A stretch of 52,109 nucleotides of DNA from Chitinimonas sp. BJB300. GTDB taxonomy: Bacteria; Pseudomonadota; Gammaproteobacteria; Burkholderiales; Chitinimonadaceae. Numbering within the stretch: position 1 is the stretch's first letter; every line of letters starts with the position of its first letter. Made by a program: the position numbers and the translations under genes. Below are positions 41,578 to 50,582 of this stretch, piece after piece. The notes beneath the pieces were generated by a model. The model was not told the DNA's origin. It did no database searches and was given only the letters and a program-made list of their open reading frames with translations. The DNA is taken from contig NZ_PDZH01000012.1 in the NCBI RefSeq assembly GCF_002735695.1, positions 1 through 52,109 on the forward strand, read 5' to 3'.

Positions 41578-41966
41578 TAACGTTTCCCTTCGTTGATGAT
41601 GGTGCCCATCATGGCGAAATGATGAGACAGGCCTTTCAGCAAGGCTTGGTACTGAATGGCATTGCGCGCCAATTCGGCAGTCTGCATATCCAGGTTGGCG
41701 GTACTGTCGCCTGCTACGGTTTCACCCGTCTCCACCAAGCGGGGTTGAAGGCCCGACAAGGCCGATGCATCAAGCTTTCCGCCGGTATTCAGTTGGCTGC
41801 GGGCGGCCTGGAGCTGATCCTCGAAACTGACGCGTACAGGGCGATAGCCTGCCGTCGAAACGTTGGCAATATTTGCTGCGATAGCCTGTTGACGCAGGCT
41901 GGCTGCATCGAGTGCCTTCGAAACCAATTGCAGCGTTACGGATTCAGTAGCTTCCATCCTGTTCAT
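41577..41966 (-). CDS. flgB: Proximal rod protein FlgB
   Basis: Rod subunit. 129 residues from ATG 41966. Conserved LRQQAIAANIANVSTAGYRP and VRVSFEDQLQAA at the N-terminus, NLDMQTAELARNAIQYQALL at the C-terminus. Preceded by the largest gap in the run (166 bp to flgI), so an internal promoter or processing site before flgB is possible. Confidence 0.93.
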   Translation of the reverse strand: MNRMEATESVTLQLVSKALDAASLRQQAIAANIANVSTAGYRPVRVSFEDQLQAARSQLNTGGKLDASALSGLQPRLVETGETVAGDSTANLDMQTAELARNAIQYQALLKGLSHHFAMMGTIINEGKR

Positions 41967-42013
41967 TACCTTTTCAATTCAAATGCAGACCGAGTTTGAG
42001 CAAAACTTCGCCA

Positions 42014-42039
42014 CAGCAACCCTGTCTGGACGGTTGCTG
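42014..42039. promoter_or_regulatory. Hairpin in the flgI-flgB gap
   Basis: CAGCAACC (42014-42021) pairs perfectly with GGTTGCTG (42032-42039) around a 10-base loop. It lies in the 166 bp between the flgI stop and the flgB start. Neither side has a T tract, so it is not a classical terminator; it could be an attenuation or mRNA-processing structure that separates upstream and downstream halves of the locus. Confidence 0.35.
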
Positions 42040-42132
42040 GGACGAGTGAGTGGATGAGTGTTGGTTGCTCTCCGCCATTAGACGTATCCGCCAAGCGATG
42101 GTGGGGAACAAGCCAGGCTTATTTTTGGGTGT

Positions 42133-43242
42133 TTACTGCACCACCAGCTCCGCATGTAGTGCGCCTGCTGCTTTGACGGCGCGCAGGATGGAGATGATGT
42201 CGCGCGTACTGGTCTTGATTCGCGTCAATGCCTGAACCAGATCAGCCACGGTATTCCCTGATGCGCCCAGATAATTGCCGGCACCCTCGCTGACATCAAT
42301 GCGTGAGTTGGCGACCACCTCGGTACGGACATTCGGGCCGGTCTGGCGTACCAATGTCGGCTGGGACACCGAGTTTTCTGTGACGATCGATACTTTCAAT
42401 TCGCCATGGGAAATCGATACCTTGGAGATACGGACATCGCCACCGGCGACCAAAGTGCCCGTGCGTTCGTTAATCACAACGCGCGAGCGGACATCGGGCT
42501 CGACCGTCAGCCGTTCAATCCTGGTTACCAAATCCACCAGGCGTGCACCAGGGGTGGTTGGTAGGTCGATTTCAACTGCCGAAGCATCACGAGCCTGCGC
42601 AAGCTGATGGCCCATGGCGGTGTTGATGGCGCTGGCCACGCGCGAAGCGGTAGTGAAGTCCGGGTCGGAAAGTACAAACGTGAGCCGGTTTTCCTGATCG
42701 ACCAGATCCGCCTTGACGCTCTGTTCCACCGTCGCACCACCGGGCACCGAACCCACCGTTGGGTGGTTCTTCTGCACCACGTTGCCATTCAGGTCGTATT
42801 TGTACCCCCCTACCGATAGCGTACCTTGCGCAAGGGCATAGATGCGGCTGTTGGCGCCTTTCAATGGTGTCAGCAACAGGCTGCCGCCTAGCAAACTGCG
42901 TGCATCACCCAGCGAGGTGACGGTGACATCAAGCTTATCGCCTGACCTTGCATAGGCAGGCAGGCTGGCGTTGACGATGACCACGGCAGCGTTGCGACTC
43001 ATCACATCGGTGGGCGGTAGATTGACCCCGAATTGGGACAGCACGTTGGCAATGGATTGGCGTGTGGCTTTGTTTGCCTGCGAGTCACCGGTGCCGGCAA
43101 GACCGGTAACCAATCCATAACCCACAAGGGCGTTTTCGCGCCAACCGGACAGGCGACCCAGGTCCTTGATGCGTACACCATCAGCCAAGACCGATGAAGC
43201 CATCAAGCATAGTGGCAAAAGTATCTTCAGTCGTTTCATCAT
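42133..43242 (-). CDS. flgI: P-ring protein FlgI
   Basis: Periplasmic ring around the rod. 369 residues from ATG 43242, overlapping the flgH stop (TAATGATG); upstream codons of the frame lie in flgH and are rejected. Sec signal ending near SSVLA-DGVRIKDLGRLSGW, then NALVGYGLVTGLAGTGDSQ, IANVLSQFGVNLPPTDVMSR, NAAVVIVNASLPAYARSGDK, VTSLGDARSLLGGSLLLTPL, GTLVAGGDVRISKVSISHGE and a C-terminal TVADLVQALTRIKTSTRDII. A canonical protein whose presence indicates a Gram-negative envelope. Confidence 0.95.
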   Translation of the reverse strand: MMKRLKILLPLCLMASSVLADGVRIKDLGRLSGWRENALVGYGLVTGLAGTGDSQANKATRQSIANVLSQFGVNLPPTDVMSRNAAVVIVNASLPAYARSGDKLDVTVTSLGDARSLLGGSLLLTPLKGANSRIYALAQGTLSVGGYKYDLNGNVVQKNHPTVGSVPGGATVEQSVKADLVDQENRLTFVLSDPDFTTASRVASAINTAMGHQLAQARDASAVEIDLPTTPGARLVDLVTRIERLTVEPDVRSRVVINERTGTLVAGGDVRISKVSISHGELKVSIVTENSVSQPTLVRQTGPNVRTEVVANSRIDVSEGAGNYLGASGNTVADLVQALTRIKTSTRDIISILRAVKAAGALHAELVVQ

Positions 43243-43826
43243 TACCACCCGAGCACGTGTAGCAGTCGGTTCCACCAGCCCGGCTTCTGTCTGTCTGCCA
43301 GCTCTCCTTGGCCTGCGTAGCGTATGGATGCTTCGGCAAGGCGCGACGACGGTACGGTGTTGTCGTCACCAATATCGATTGGCCGCACCACACCGCTAAG
43401 GAATATCTCTTGTTTTTCATCATTGATATCTAAAATCTGCCGGCCACTGATGACCAAGTCACCGTTGGGACGCACCATGACGACGGCCGCACTGATCTGT
43501 GCAAGCAGTCGGCCGGAGCGTTGGGCGCGGCCATTGGCGTCATAACCGTTTTCGGTACTCAGGTTCGCACCAAACTTACGTCTGCCGGTAATGTCGGCAC
43601 TTAGTCCCACATCCTGGTCTCTTTGGGCTGAAGCCCCCGTGGCGGTGGCGGCACTCGAGTTTTCGAGCACGGTTACCATCACCAGGTCACCTGGGCGACG
43701 CGCACGATGGTCTGCAGCCAATGGCTGAAAAGTCGACTCGTTGTAGAGGGTTTCGGCATAGGCTACTGGCAGCAACGCCAATAAAAAAATTTGGCACATA
43801 AGTGCCAGGCTTATCTTCACTTTCAT
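43242..43826 (-). CDS. flgH: L-ring protein FlgH, without the usual lipobox
   Basis: Outer-membrane ring. 194 residues; ATG 43826 overlaps the flgA stop (TAATG). Core motifs HRARRPGDLVMVTVLENSSA, FGANLSTENGYDANGRAQRS, GRLLAQISAAVVMVRPNGDL, VISGRQILDINDEKQEIFLS and GVVRPIDIGDDNTVPSSRLA are clear. Most FlgH proteins are lipoproteins; here the signal ends in LALLPVAYA-ETLYNES with no Cys at the cleavage site (the only Cys is inside the signal). It may be inserted without a lipid anchor. Confidence 0.93.
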   Translation of the reverse strand: MKVKISLALMCQIFLLALLPVAYAETLYNESTFQPLAADHRARRPGDLVMVTVLENSSAATATGASAQRDQDVGLSADITGRRKFGANLSTENGYDANGRAQRSGRLLAQISAAVVMVRPNGDLVISGRQILDINDEKQEIFLSGVVRPIDIGDDNTVPSSRLAEASIRYAGQGELADRQKPGWWNRLLHVLGW

Positions 43827-44779
43827 TACCTTCCTATCGCTTGCAACTGCCCGATTCCGACCACACGCGCCTTGATTGACGCTGTGGAGAGTGTCGGACG
43901 TACCGGTATGGCTTCACCAATGCGGCCATCGGCCAATGCCGTAGCGCGTGATTCGAGTTGAATGCCACCAAAATCCGCCACCAGACTGACCGCCGAACCT
44001 TGTTCAACATCAGGCACGGGTTCTATGGCCGCTGTCGTGACGGCATCGCCGGCAGCCACGGGTTTTCTCAAGCGCCAGGTCTGGCTGCACACTGCCTGCG
44101 TGGCCAAGCCGGCTTGTTTGGCGATATCGGTCGTACGTAGTTGTGCGTACTCACAGCTGAACCTGCTGCCAGTCGTTAGGTCGCGGCTGGCGATCAAGAC
44201 CGGTGCAAGCAACGTCAACTGCATCGGTACCGCTATGGTGCGGTAGAAGCGGTTGTCGATCGAGACGGCTACCGTCACGACGGTGTGGTCACGTGCTGGG
44301 AAGTCCGGCATGCGAGCATTCAGCGAGACCGCACCGACGGGCAGTTTGATATATGTTTCCTTGTACTGTGAATTGGCAGTCAGTCCGGTGTCGCCATAGG
44401 CTGAAGCCAATGCTGCCTGGGCAGCATCGACGACCTTGGCCGCCGGCAGGCTTTGTGTTGCAACCGTCAACGCCACCGCATCTGAACCCTGCCATTCGAA
44501 CTGCTGCGCCAGCCGAGGCTCAAGGCGACGGAGCAGTCGGGCAAGCTGAGGCTGGGTCAGGCGCACTTGTGCATCGATACGCGGCGCATTCCCGATAGAC
44601 AAACCTGCCAACGTTCTGCAGTCCGCTGCTTGTTCGCATTGCAGTGTCGCGATATCGGCCAGCGTAAAGCGGGGCTGCGATAATGCGACCTCGGCGCGTA
44701 GCGACACGACGACGCTGCCCGCATGCGTTGTGGCGCACACCAGCACTGCGATTAGGAAACAAGCTTGGCGTAGAAGCAT
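43826..44779 (-). CDS. flgA: P-ring assembly chaperone FlgA
   Basis: Periplasmic chaperone for FlgI. 317 residues from ATG 44779, larger than the approximately 220 of enteric FlgA. Sec signal ends near CATTHA-GSVVVSL. An N-terminal added part (about 20-140: LADIATLQCEQAADCRTLAG, LTQPQLARLLRRLEPRLAQQ) resembles SAF-like repeats. The typical C-terminal FlgA part has VLIASRDLTTGSRFSCEYAQ, LRTTDIAKQAGLATQ, LRKPVAAGDAVTTAAIEPVP and VRPTLSTASIKARVVGIGQL. Confidence 0.9.
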   Translation of the reverse strand: MLLRQACFLIAVLVCATTHAGSVVVSLRAEVALSQPRFTLADIATLQCEQAADCRTLAGLSIGNAPRIDAQVRLTQPQLARLLRRLEPRLAQQFEWQGSDAVALTVATQSLPAAKVVDAAQAALASAYGDTGLTANSQYKETYIKLPVGAVSLNARMPDFPARDHTVVTVAVSIDNRFYRTIAVPMQLTLLAPVLIASRDLTTGSRFSCEYAQLRTTDIAKQAGLATQAVCSQTWRLRKPVAAGDAVTTAAIEPVPDVEQGSAVSLVADFGGIQLESRATALADGRIGEAIPVRPTLSTASIKARVVGIGQLQAIGR

Positions 44780-44783
44780 GGTC

Positions 44784-45551
44784 TTAACGCCGCAAGCTGT
44801 TGGTCATGCCCATCATTTCATCGGCAGCCTGTACAACCTTGCTGCCGATCTCGTAGGCGCGTTGGGCTAGCATGAGTTTCGTCATTTCATCGATCAGCTT
44901 GACGTTGGCGCCTTCCAGGAATCCTTGGGCAAGCATGCCGCTTCCATCCTGACCTGGTGATAGCGTCTTCGCTTCGCCTGAGTCTTCCGTTGCATGGTAG
45001 AGCCCGCCGCCTGTACTTTTCAGCGCATCGGGCCGGGCAAAGGTGGATAGCTCCAATCGGCCCAGCTCCATAGGCGGGCGCGCATCAGCGAACAGTGCTT
45101 CTACTCGGCCATCGGAGTGCAACTTAAAGCTTTGCGCATCGGATGGCAGTTGGATTTGCGGCTGTAGTGGATGGCCGTCGGTTGTGCCCAGTACGCCGTT
45201 GGCATCGACTGTCAGCTTGCCCCCGCGCGTATAACCCGTGCTGCCATCGGGCAACGCTACCGCAAGAAAGCCGGCCCCCTGGATGGCGATATCAGCGGCT
45301 GACCCCGTTTGTTTGAGCTCGCCCAGGCTAAAGTCAAAGCTCATGCCAGTGTGCATCAGCCCTGCGAGGTGGGTTTGCGGTGGGTTGGGATTGGTCGCAT
45401 TCGCAGCGCCACGGTCTATCAACTCGGCGAACTGAACACGCGTTGCCTTGAATGCCGGCGTGTTCATATTGGTGAGATTGTGCGCGACGGCATCGAGTTG
45501 TTTTTGCTGCGACTGCATGCCGCTAGCGCTGATATAAAGTGCATTATTCAT
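44784..45551 (-). CDS. flgG: Distal rod protein FlgG
   Basis: Distal rod subunit. 255 residues from ATG 45551. MNNALYISASGMQSQQKQLD, AVAHNLTNMNTPAFKATRVQ, ELKQTGSAADIAIQGAGFLA, GSTGYTRGGKLTVDANGVLG and the C-terminal FLEGANVKLIDEMTKLMLAQ with RAYEIGSKVVQAADEMMGM. Length and both termini are canonical. 4 bp before flgA. Confidence 0.94.
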   Translation of the reverse strand: MNNALYISASGMQSQQKQLDAVAHNLTNMNTPAFKATRVQFAELIDRGAANATNPNPPQTHLAGLMHTGMSFDFSLGELKQTGSAADIAIQGAGFLAVALPDGSTGYTRGGKLTVDANGVLGTTDGHPLQPQIQLPSDAQSFKLHSDGRVEALFADARPPMELGRLELSTFARPDALKSTGGGLYHATEDSGEAKTLSPGQDGSGMLAQGFLEGANVKLIDEMTKLMLAQRAYEIGSKVVQAADEMMGMTNSLRR

Positions 45552-45569
45552 GGTTCTACTAATTCTTTC

Positions 45570-46292
45570 TTAAACTTCGCCAAGCTTCTGGATGGCACGA
45601 CTCATTGCATCGTCGTAACCTTGGATCAGGCGCTGGCCAGCTTCAAAATGGCGCATGGTTTCCATCAGGGAGACCATCTCCTGCATCGGTACCACGTTGG
45701 ATGACTCAACAAAGCCAGACCGGACCGTGGAATGCAATTCATTGGGTTGCTGCACCCCTTCCAGTCCTGTGTATTGCGCATCACCGAGTGCTTGGAGTGA
45801 AGCACCCTTGCCCGGTTCGACTAGCAGTAATTGGCCTACGATGCTGCCGTTTACGCTGATCTGCCCGGTAGTGTCGACGCGATATTCACCGGCTTCGAGA
45901 TGCAATTCTCCCTGCGTGCCGAGTACGGGTTCGCCCTTGGCTGTGACGAGGCGGCCGTCCGCAGCAATCTGAAAATCACCACGGCGTGTGTAGGCAGGGC
46001 CTTGGGGAGTGTTCACAACAAAGAAGGCCTCTCCCTGGATGGCAAGGTCCAGCGGCCGGTTTGTCGCCTGAAGCGGCCCTGCGCGCATATCGGTACGATG
46101 TAGGCCAGGGGCGGCAGTTGATGGACTCAATGACAGTTGTTCGCTATCAAATACCGTTGAGAAAGGGGCCGACTTGCTGATTTGTCGGCGATAGCCAGCT
46201 GTCGTCGTGTTACTCAGGTTGTGCGAAACCGTTTCCAACTTGCGCATATCACTTTGCAAGCTTTGGATGGAGATCGAAAAGGCGTCAGACAT
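45570..46292 (-). CDS. flgF: Rod protein FlgF
   Basis: Rod subunit. 240 residues from ATG 46292. Rod-type N-terminus (FSISIQSLQSDMRKLETVSH, NLSNTTTAGYRRQISKSAPF), NRPLDLAIQGEAFFVVNTPQ, GPAYTRRGDFQIAADGRLVT and C-terminus GFVESSNVVPMQEMVSLMET with MRHFEAGQRLIQGYDDAMSR. It sits 15 bp after flhA and before flgG, the usual F-G pair. Confidence 0.92.
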   Translation of the reverse strand: MSDAFSISIQSLQSDMRKLETVSHNLSNTTTAGYRRQISKSAPFSTVFDSEQLSLSPSTAAPGLHRTDMRAGPLQATNRPLDLAIQGEAFFVVNTPQGPAYTRRGDFQIAADGRLVTAKGEPVLGTQGELHLEAGEYRVDTTGQISVNGSIVGQLLLVEPGKGASLQALGDAQYTGLEGVQQPNELHSTVRSGFVESSNVVPMQEMVSLMETMRHFEAGQRLIQGYDDAMSRAIQKLGEV

Positions 46293-46307
46293 GACCAGGG
46301 TGCTTCC

Positions 46308-48347
46308 TTATTGAATCGTTACAGAGGCAAAGGCGCGTAGTTCTACCGTGCTGGGAACTTCCAGCAGCGAGATCACGCGCAGGTGCGGCATCATGCGTTC
46401 GGACAAAGTACGAATGTGTCGACGCAGTTCTGGCGCGCACAGTAGAACTGGCATCAAATTGCTCTTCATCATTCGCTCAACCTGCTGCGCTAATTGGCGC
46501 ATCACGGTCTCCGTCAGCTTGGGGTCAATGGTTGGCTGCCTACCTTCTGCAGCTTGCAAGCCTTGCGAGAGTTGAAACTCAATTGAGGGATCGAGCATGA
46601 GTACTTGCAGGACGTTCTGCGGGTTGACCAGGGCTTGGCAGATCATCGGCCCCAGGCGTTGGCGCACGGCTTCGGTCAGGTAAGCGAGGTCTTTGCTGAC
46701 TTTTGCGGCATCCGCCAGTGTTTCGAGCACAGCCTGGAGATGTCGTACCGAGACCTTTTCCTTGAGTAGGCTCTGCATGACGCGTTGGATTTCACCGATC
46801 GACAATAGTGTCGGTACGATTTCCTCAACCAAGCCGACCTGCTTTTGTCTTACTCGCTCAATTAACCGTTCAGTTTCAGCGCGTGTTAGCAAGGTTGCGG
46901 ACTGCTGGCGCAATGTTTCGCACAGATGCGTGATGAATACCGTAGCGGCGTCAACCAAGGTGTACTTACCCAGCCGTGCCGATTCCTTCTCGTCATCTTC
47001 GATCCAAACCGCAGCCAGGCCATAGGTCGGGTCTTTGGTTTCGATGCCATTGAGTTTGCGCGGATTGCCACCGGCATGAATCGCCATTGTGTGACCGGGC
47101 ATCAGTTCTCCACGCGCAACCACTACACCGAAGATGGCGATCTCATAAAGGTTCTGGCCCAACCGGCCTGCTTCGCGAATCTTCAAGCTGGGCAAGACCA
47201 AGCCCGACTCACCGGCGTATTGGGTGCGGAAGGCAGCAATGCGTTCCATCATCACCGGCTGCTCTTCGCTCAATAGACTGCCCAGGTTGCTGGCGACATA
47301 AATCTCGATGGGCTCTACGTCCAATTCGGCATACGCATCTTGCTGCCCGACTTCTTCCGCCAGGTCTTCGGTGTCCTTCAACGGGGCGGAAAGTTTGTTT
47401 TGGCGAGATAGCCAGGCAAGAAACACAAATAGCAGCGCTAATGCAGCCCCGGGAATGACGGGGATACCGGGCAGCATCAAGAGGCCGCCCAAGGCTGCGG
47501 CGACCAGGAGCAGCGTCTTGGGGAAAGAGCCCAGTTGCTTGAGTACTTCCTGGCCAAGGTTGGCATCGGAGGCGGAACGCGTAACGATAATGCCTGTACC
47601 AACAGAGATAACCAGCGCCGGCACCTGGGTGACAATGCCGTCACCAATCGTCAACAGGGTAAAGGTTTGCAGAGCTTGGCCCCATGGCATGCCCATCTGC
47701 ATGACGCCAATCACCAAACCGCCGATGATGTTGATGAGCATGATGATGATGCCTGCAATGGCATCGCCCTTGACGAACTTGCTGGCGCCATCCATGGCCC
47801 CGTAAAAGCCCGCTTCTTTTTCCAGGTTCTTGCGGCGGCGTTTGGCCTCCTCCTGGTCAATGAACCCCATATTGAGGTCTGCGTCGATGCTCATCTGCTG
47901 GCCCGGCATGCTATCGAGCGTGAAGCGCGCGGCAACTTCGGAAACCCGCTGGGCTCCATTGGTAACCACGACATACTGCACAACAATCAGAATCAGAAAG
48001 ACGATAAGGCCAATGGCGTAATTGCCACCAATCACATAGTTACCTACCGCCCCGATTACCCGGCCAGCATCTCCCGAGCCTAAGATAAGCCGCGTTGCCG
48101 CGACATTCAGTGACAGCCGAAATAGCGTGGCGATCAGCAGCAAGGCCGGAAAAGTCGAAAATTCGACCGGTTTGGGCATGTAGAACGTTAGTACCAAGAT
48201 CAGCAAGGCGAAGCTGAAGTTGGCCAGAATCAGGAAATCCAGAAGCTGTGACGGAATAGGGGTGAACAGTACGATCAATACGCCTACAACCAGCAGCACG
48301 ATCGCGATATCAGCGTTCTGCTGGAAAATCTTACGCAAGCTATTCAT
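46308..48347 (-). CDS. flhA: Export gate protein FlhA
   Basis: Export-gate subunit that uses the proton gradient and binds substrate-chaperone complexes. 679 residues from ATG 48347, overlapping the flhB stop by 4 bases. About eight transmembrane segments in residues 15-310; FHIPEP motifs SLNVAATRLILGSGDAGRVI, SEVAARFTLDSMPGQQMSID and ADLNMGFIDQEEAKRRR. The cytosolic part (about 330-679) has IREAGRLGQNLYEIAIFGVV, YTLVDAATVFITHLCETLRQ and VPTLLSIGEIQRVMQSLLKE. Complete and canonical. Confidence 0.96.
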   Translation of the reverse strand: MNSLRKIFQQNADIAIVLLVVGVLIVLFTPIPSQLLDFLILANFSFALLILVLTFYMPKPVEFSTFPALLLIATLFRLSLNVAATRLILGSGDAGRVIGAVGNYVIGGNYAIGLIVFLILIVVQYVVVTNGAQRVSEVAARFTLDSMPGQQMSIDADLNMGFIDQEEAKRRRKNLEKEAGFYGAMDGASKFVKGDAIAGIIIMLINIIGGLVIGVMQMGMPWGQALQTFTLLTIGDGIVTQVPALVISVGTGIIVTRSASDANLGQEVLKQLGSFPKTLLLVAAALGGLLMLPGIPVIPGAALALLFVFLAWLSRQNKLSAPLKDTEDLAEEVGQQDAYAELDVEPIEIYVASNLGSLLSEEQPVMMERIAAFRTQYAGESGLVLPSLKIREAGRLGQNLYEIAIFGVVVARGELMPGHTMAIHAGGNPRKLNGIETKDPTYGLAAVWIEDDEKESARLGKYTLVDAATVFITHLCETLRQQSATLLTRAETERLIERVRQKQVGLVEEIVPTLLSIGEIQRVMQSLLKEKVSVRHLQAVLETLADAAKVSKDLAYLTEAVRQRLGPMICQALVNPQNVLQVLMLDPSIEFQLSQGLQAAEGRQPTIDPKLTETVMRQLAQQVERMMKSNLMPVLLCAPELRRHIRTLSERMMPHLRVISLLEVPSTVELRAFASVTIQ

Positions 48348-49423
48348 GCTGCCCCCTGTGTGCGGGCAGCACGCATTGCGTAGATCCAGACCAAGATCTT
48401 TGCAACGTCTGGATAGAGCGATTCTGGAACGTATTGGTCGCTATCGACCTGTTTGAACAAGGCACGTGCAAGGGGTGGGTTCTGCACGACGACCACATCG
48501 TGGCGATAGGCAGCTTCACGAAGTTTGGCGGCCAATTTGCCGGCTCCCTTGGCGATGACGAGTGGTGCAGCCATCTCGCCATGTTTGTATTTGACGGCAA
48601 TGGCGAAGTGCACGGGATTGGTTATCAGCACATCGGCTTCTGCAACACGCGCTACGCCCTGTGTTCGCTTAAGCACTTCCATTCTCAGTTCACGCAATCG
48701 AGCCCGTATGCGAGGGTCGCCCTCACGCTGCTTGTGCTCTTCTTTCAATTCACGGGCGCTCATACGCATCTGACGTCCGAACTCCCAGCGTGTATAAGCC
48801 ATATCCAGAATCGCCAATATCAACGCAACCAGCGCCAGCTTGAAAAGCAGGGCTGCACTGGTGTCCAGCAGCACGGCGGCATAGTGGCGTGCATCCATAT
48901 TGGGTAGCGCCATGAACAGCGGTAGCAGCTCGGACAAAGCCAAGGTGAGTACTATCCCGATCAAGGTAAGCTTCACGACGCTTTTGAACCCTTCGTAGAT
49001 TACCTTGATAGAAAACAACCGCTTGAAGCCGGCAGCCGGGTTGAGCCGGTTGAAATCAGGCTTGATGGGATGGGTACTAAAGACAGGCCCTGTCTGCGCC
49101 AAGCTGGCCAGAATGGCTGCAATCATCAATGCGAGCAGCAAGGGCAGGAATGGTTGCAGGCAAGCCAATAATGCTGCGCACAGCCACGCGACGACGCCCC
49201 CTTGCGACCAGTCATTGCGGCCAGCATGGCCTAGGGTGATCTGCGCTACGGATAAGAAGCGGTTGATGGCTTGCCAGCCAAAAGAATAGAGAAAGATCAC
49301 CAGGGCGCATAGTACGGCTACGTACACGGCATCCTGGCTCTTCGCCACAGAGCCTTTTTTGCGCGCCTGTTCAAGCTTGAACGGCGTCGCCTGTTCATTA
49401 CGGTCGAGTTCTTGTTCTGCCAT
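48344..49423 (-). CDS. flhB: Export switch protein FlhB, NPVH variant
   Basis: Switches export from hook to late substrates after self-cleavage. 359 residues from ATG 49423, 4 bp after fliR; the frame extends into fliR (to 49558) but that is rejected. N-terminus EQATPFKLEQARKKGSVAKS, four transmembrane segments (about 35-210), GDPRIRARLRELRMEVLKRT, and the cleavage region EADVLITNPVHFAIAVKYKH. The classical site is NPTH; here Thr is Val, while the Asn-Pro bond that is cut and His are kept, so cleavage may be altered. C-terminal GAGKLAAKLREAAYRHDVVV is normal. Confidence 0.95.
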   Translation of the reverse strand: MAEQELDRNEQATPFKLEQARKKGSVAKSQDAVYVAVLCALVIFLYSFGWQAINRFLSVAQITLGHAGRNDWSQGGVVAWLCAALLACLQPFLPLLLALMIAAILASLAQTGPVFSTHPIKPDFNRLNPAAGFKRLFSIKVIYEGFKSVVKLTLIGIVLTLALSELLPLFMALPNMDARHYAAVLLDTSAALLFKLALVALILAILDMAYTRWEFGRQMRMSARELKEEHKQREGDPRIRARLRELRMEVLKRTQGVARVAEADVLITNPVHFAIAVKYKHGEMAAPLVIAKGAGKLAAKLREAAYRHDVVVVQNPPLARALFKQVDSDQYVPESLYPDVAKILVWIYAMRAARTQGAA

Positions 49424-49427
49424 CGCG

Positions 49428-50192
49428 CTACGCCAACAAGGCGCTCCAGTAAGGGAAAATGGCGTTGAGCGCGCGTGACACGGTAGGTGCCATATAACGG
49501 ATGACAACGGCCAACATGGCGATTCCCACCAATGTTTTGATGGGCAGGCTGATGACAAATATATTGAATTGAGGAATATTTCGGGACAGCGTCGCCAACC
49601 CGATATCGACGAGCAGCAGGCAGATCACCACCGGTGCTGCCAGCTTTAAACCATTCACAAACATGACTGTCATCTGTTGGCTGAGTAAAAGCGGTGATAC
49701 AAAAGGATTTGCGGTGCCGAGGGGCACGTTCTCCAGCGTCGTTACAAAACCGCGCAACAGGGTATGGTGCAAATTGGCAATGAAAAATGAGACGACGGCA
49801 AACAGGTCGAATAACGCTGCAAGAATCGGCGATTGCCGCCGTGTCACAGGGTCAAACAGCCCACCGACAGAGAAGCCGATTTGTAAATCGAGCATGCGCC
49901 CGGCAAGGGAAAACGAACTGAATGCAGCGAAGACCCCAAATGCCAAGGCGGCGCCAAAGCCCAGCTCGCACAGCGCGGCCAATGCCAAGTCAAGCACATC
50001 ACCCGGTTTAGGCATGGCGGTGATATTGGCTGGCCCCACCATACAGACGGACAATGCCAATAAGAGCAGCACACGCAGTCTGCCTGGAATGGAAAAGCCA
50101 CTTAATATCGGAGTGAGGGCGATCGCTGCAGCGAGTCGCAACGAGCAAAGCAAGACCGCCGCCACCCAGGCGAGATCGAAATCAATACGCAT
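49428..50192 (-). CDS. fliR: Export gate protein FliR
   Basis: Gate subunit assembling with FliP and FliQ. 254 residues from ATG 50192. Highly hydrophobic, about six segments; landmarks ALTPILSGFSIPGRLRVLLL, LGFGAALAFGVFAAFSSFSL, LDLQIGFSVGGLFDPVTRRQ, SPILAALFDLFAVVSFFIAN and PQFNIFVISLPIKTLVGIAM. 11 bp after fliQ. Confidence 0.95.
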   Translation of the reverse strand: MRIDFDLAWVAAVLLCSLRLAAAIALTPILSGFSIPGRLRVLLLLALSVCMVGPANITAMPKPGDVLDLALAALCELGFGAALAFGVFAAFSSFSLAGRMLDLQIGFSVGGLFDPVTRRQSPILAALFDLFAVVSFFIANLHHTLLRGFVTTLENVPLGTANPFVSPLLLSQQMTVMFVNGLKLAAPVVICLLLVDIGLATLSRNIPQFNIFVISLPIKTLVGIAMLAVVIRYMAPTVSRALNAIFPYWSALLA

Positions 50193-50203
50193 GTTGCGAC
50201 TGA

Positions 50204-50470
50204 CTAGAGAAACTTGGGGGCGGAAAGAATGAGCTTGGTCGCATAGTTGAGCAGCTCACGCAGCATCCACGGACCAAATATGACCAAGGCCGCGATGGCC
50301 GCAACGAGCTTCGGAACGAAGCTAAGCGACATATCCTGTACTTGGGTCACAACTTGCAACACGCTGATCAAAAGACCTACCGCCATAGCAACGCCTAGGA
50401 CGGGCGCGCAAACAGCAAGCCCGGTCCAGAGCATTTGTGATAACAGTTGATGAGCCTGATCTAAGTGCAT
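50204..50470 (-). CDS. fliQ: Export gate protein FliQ
   Basis: Small gate subunit with two transmembrane segments. 88 residues from ATG 50470: LLSQMLWTGLAVCAPVLGVA, GLLISVLQVVTQVQDMSLSF and VPKLVAAIAALVIFGPWMLR. It is the first gene of the flagellar-type run. The 112 bp before it are AT-rich (around 50465-50510) and must hold the main promoter, although I could not assign a sigma-54 or sigma-28 element. Confidence 0.94.
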   Translation of the reverse strand: MHLDQAHQLLSQMLWTGLAVCAPVLGVAMAVGLLISVLQVVTQVQDMSLSFVPKLVAAIAALVIFGPWMLRELLNYATKLILSAPKFL

Positions 50471-50582
50471 AATAATTTACTTAATAAATAATATTTTTAA
50501 TATCTAGAGTGAATGCTACCACAAACGATTCCTCATTACATTATCCGTTTATCTTTTGGTCGCTAATAAGTCACTGAAATCA

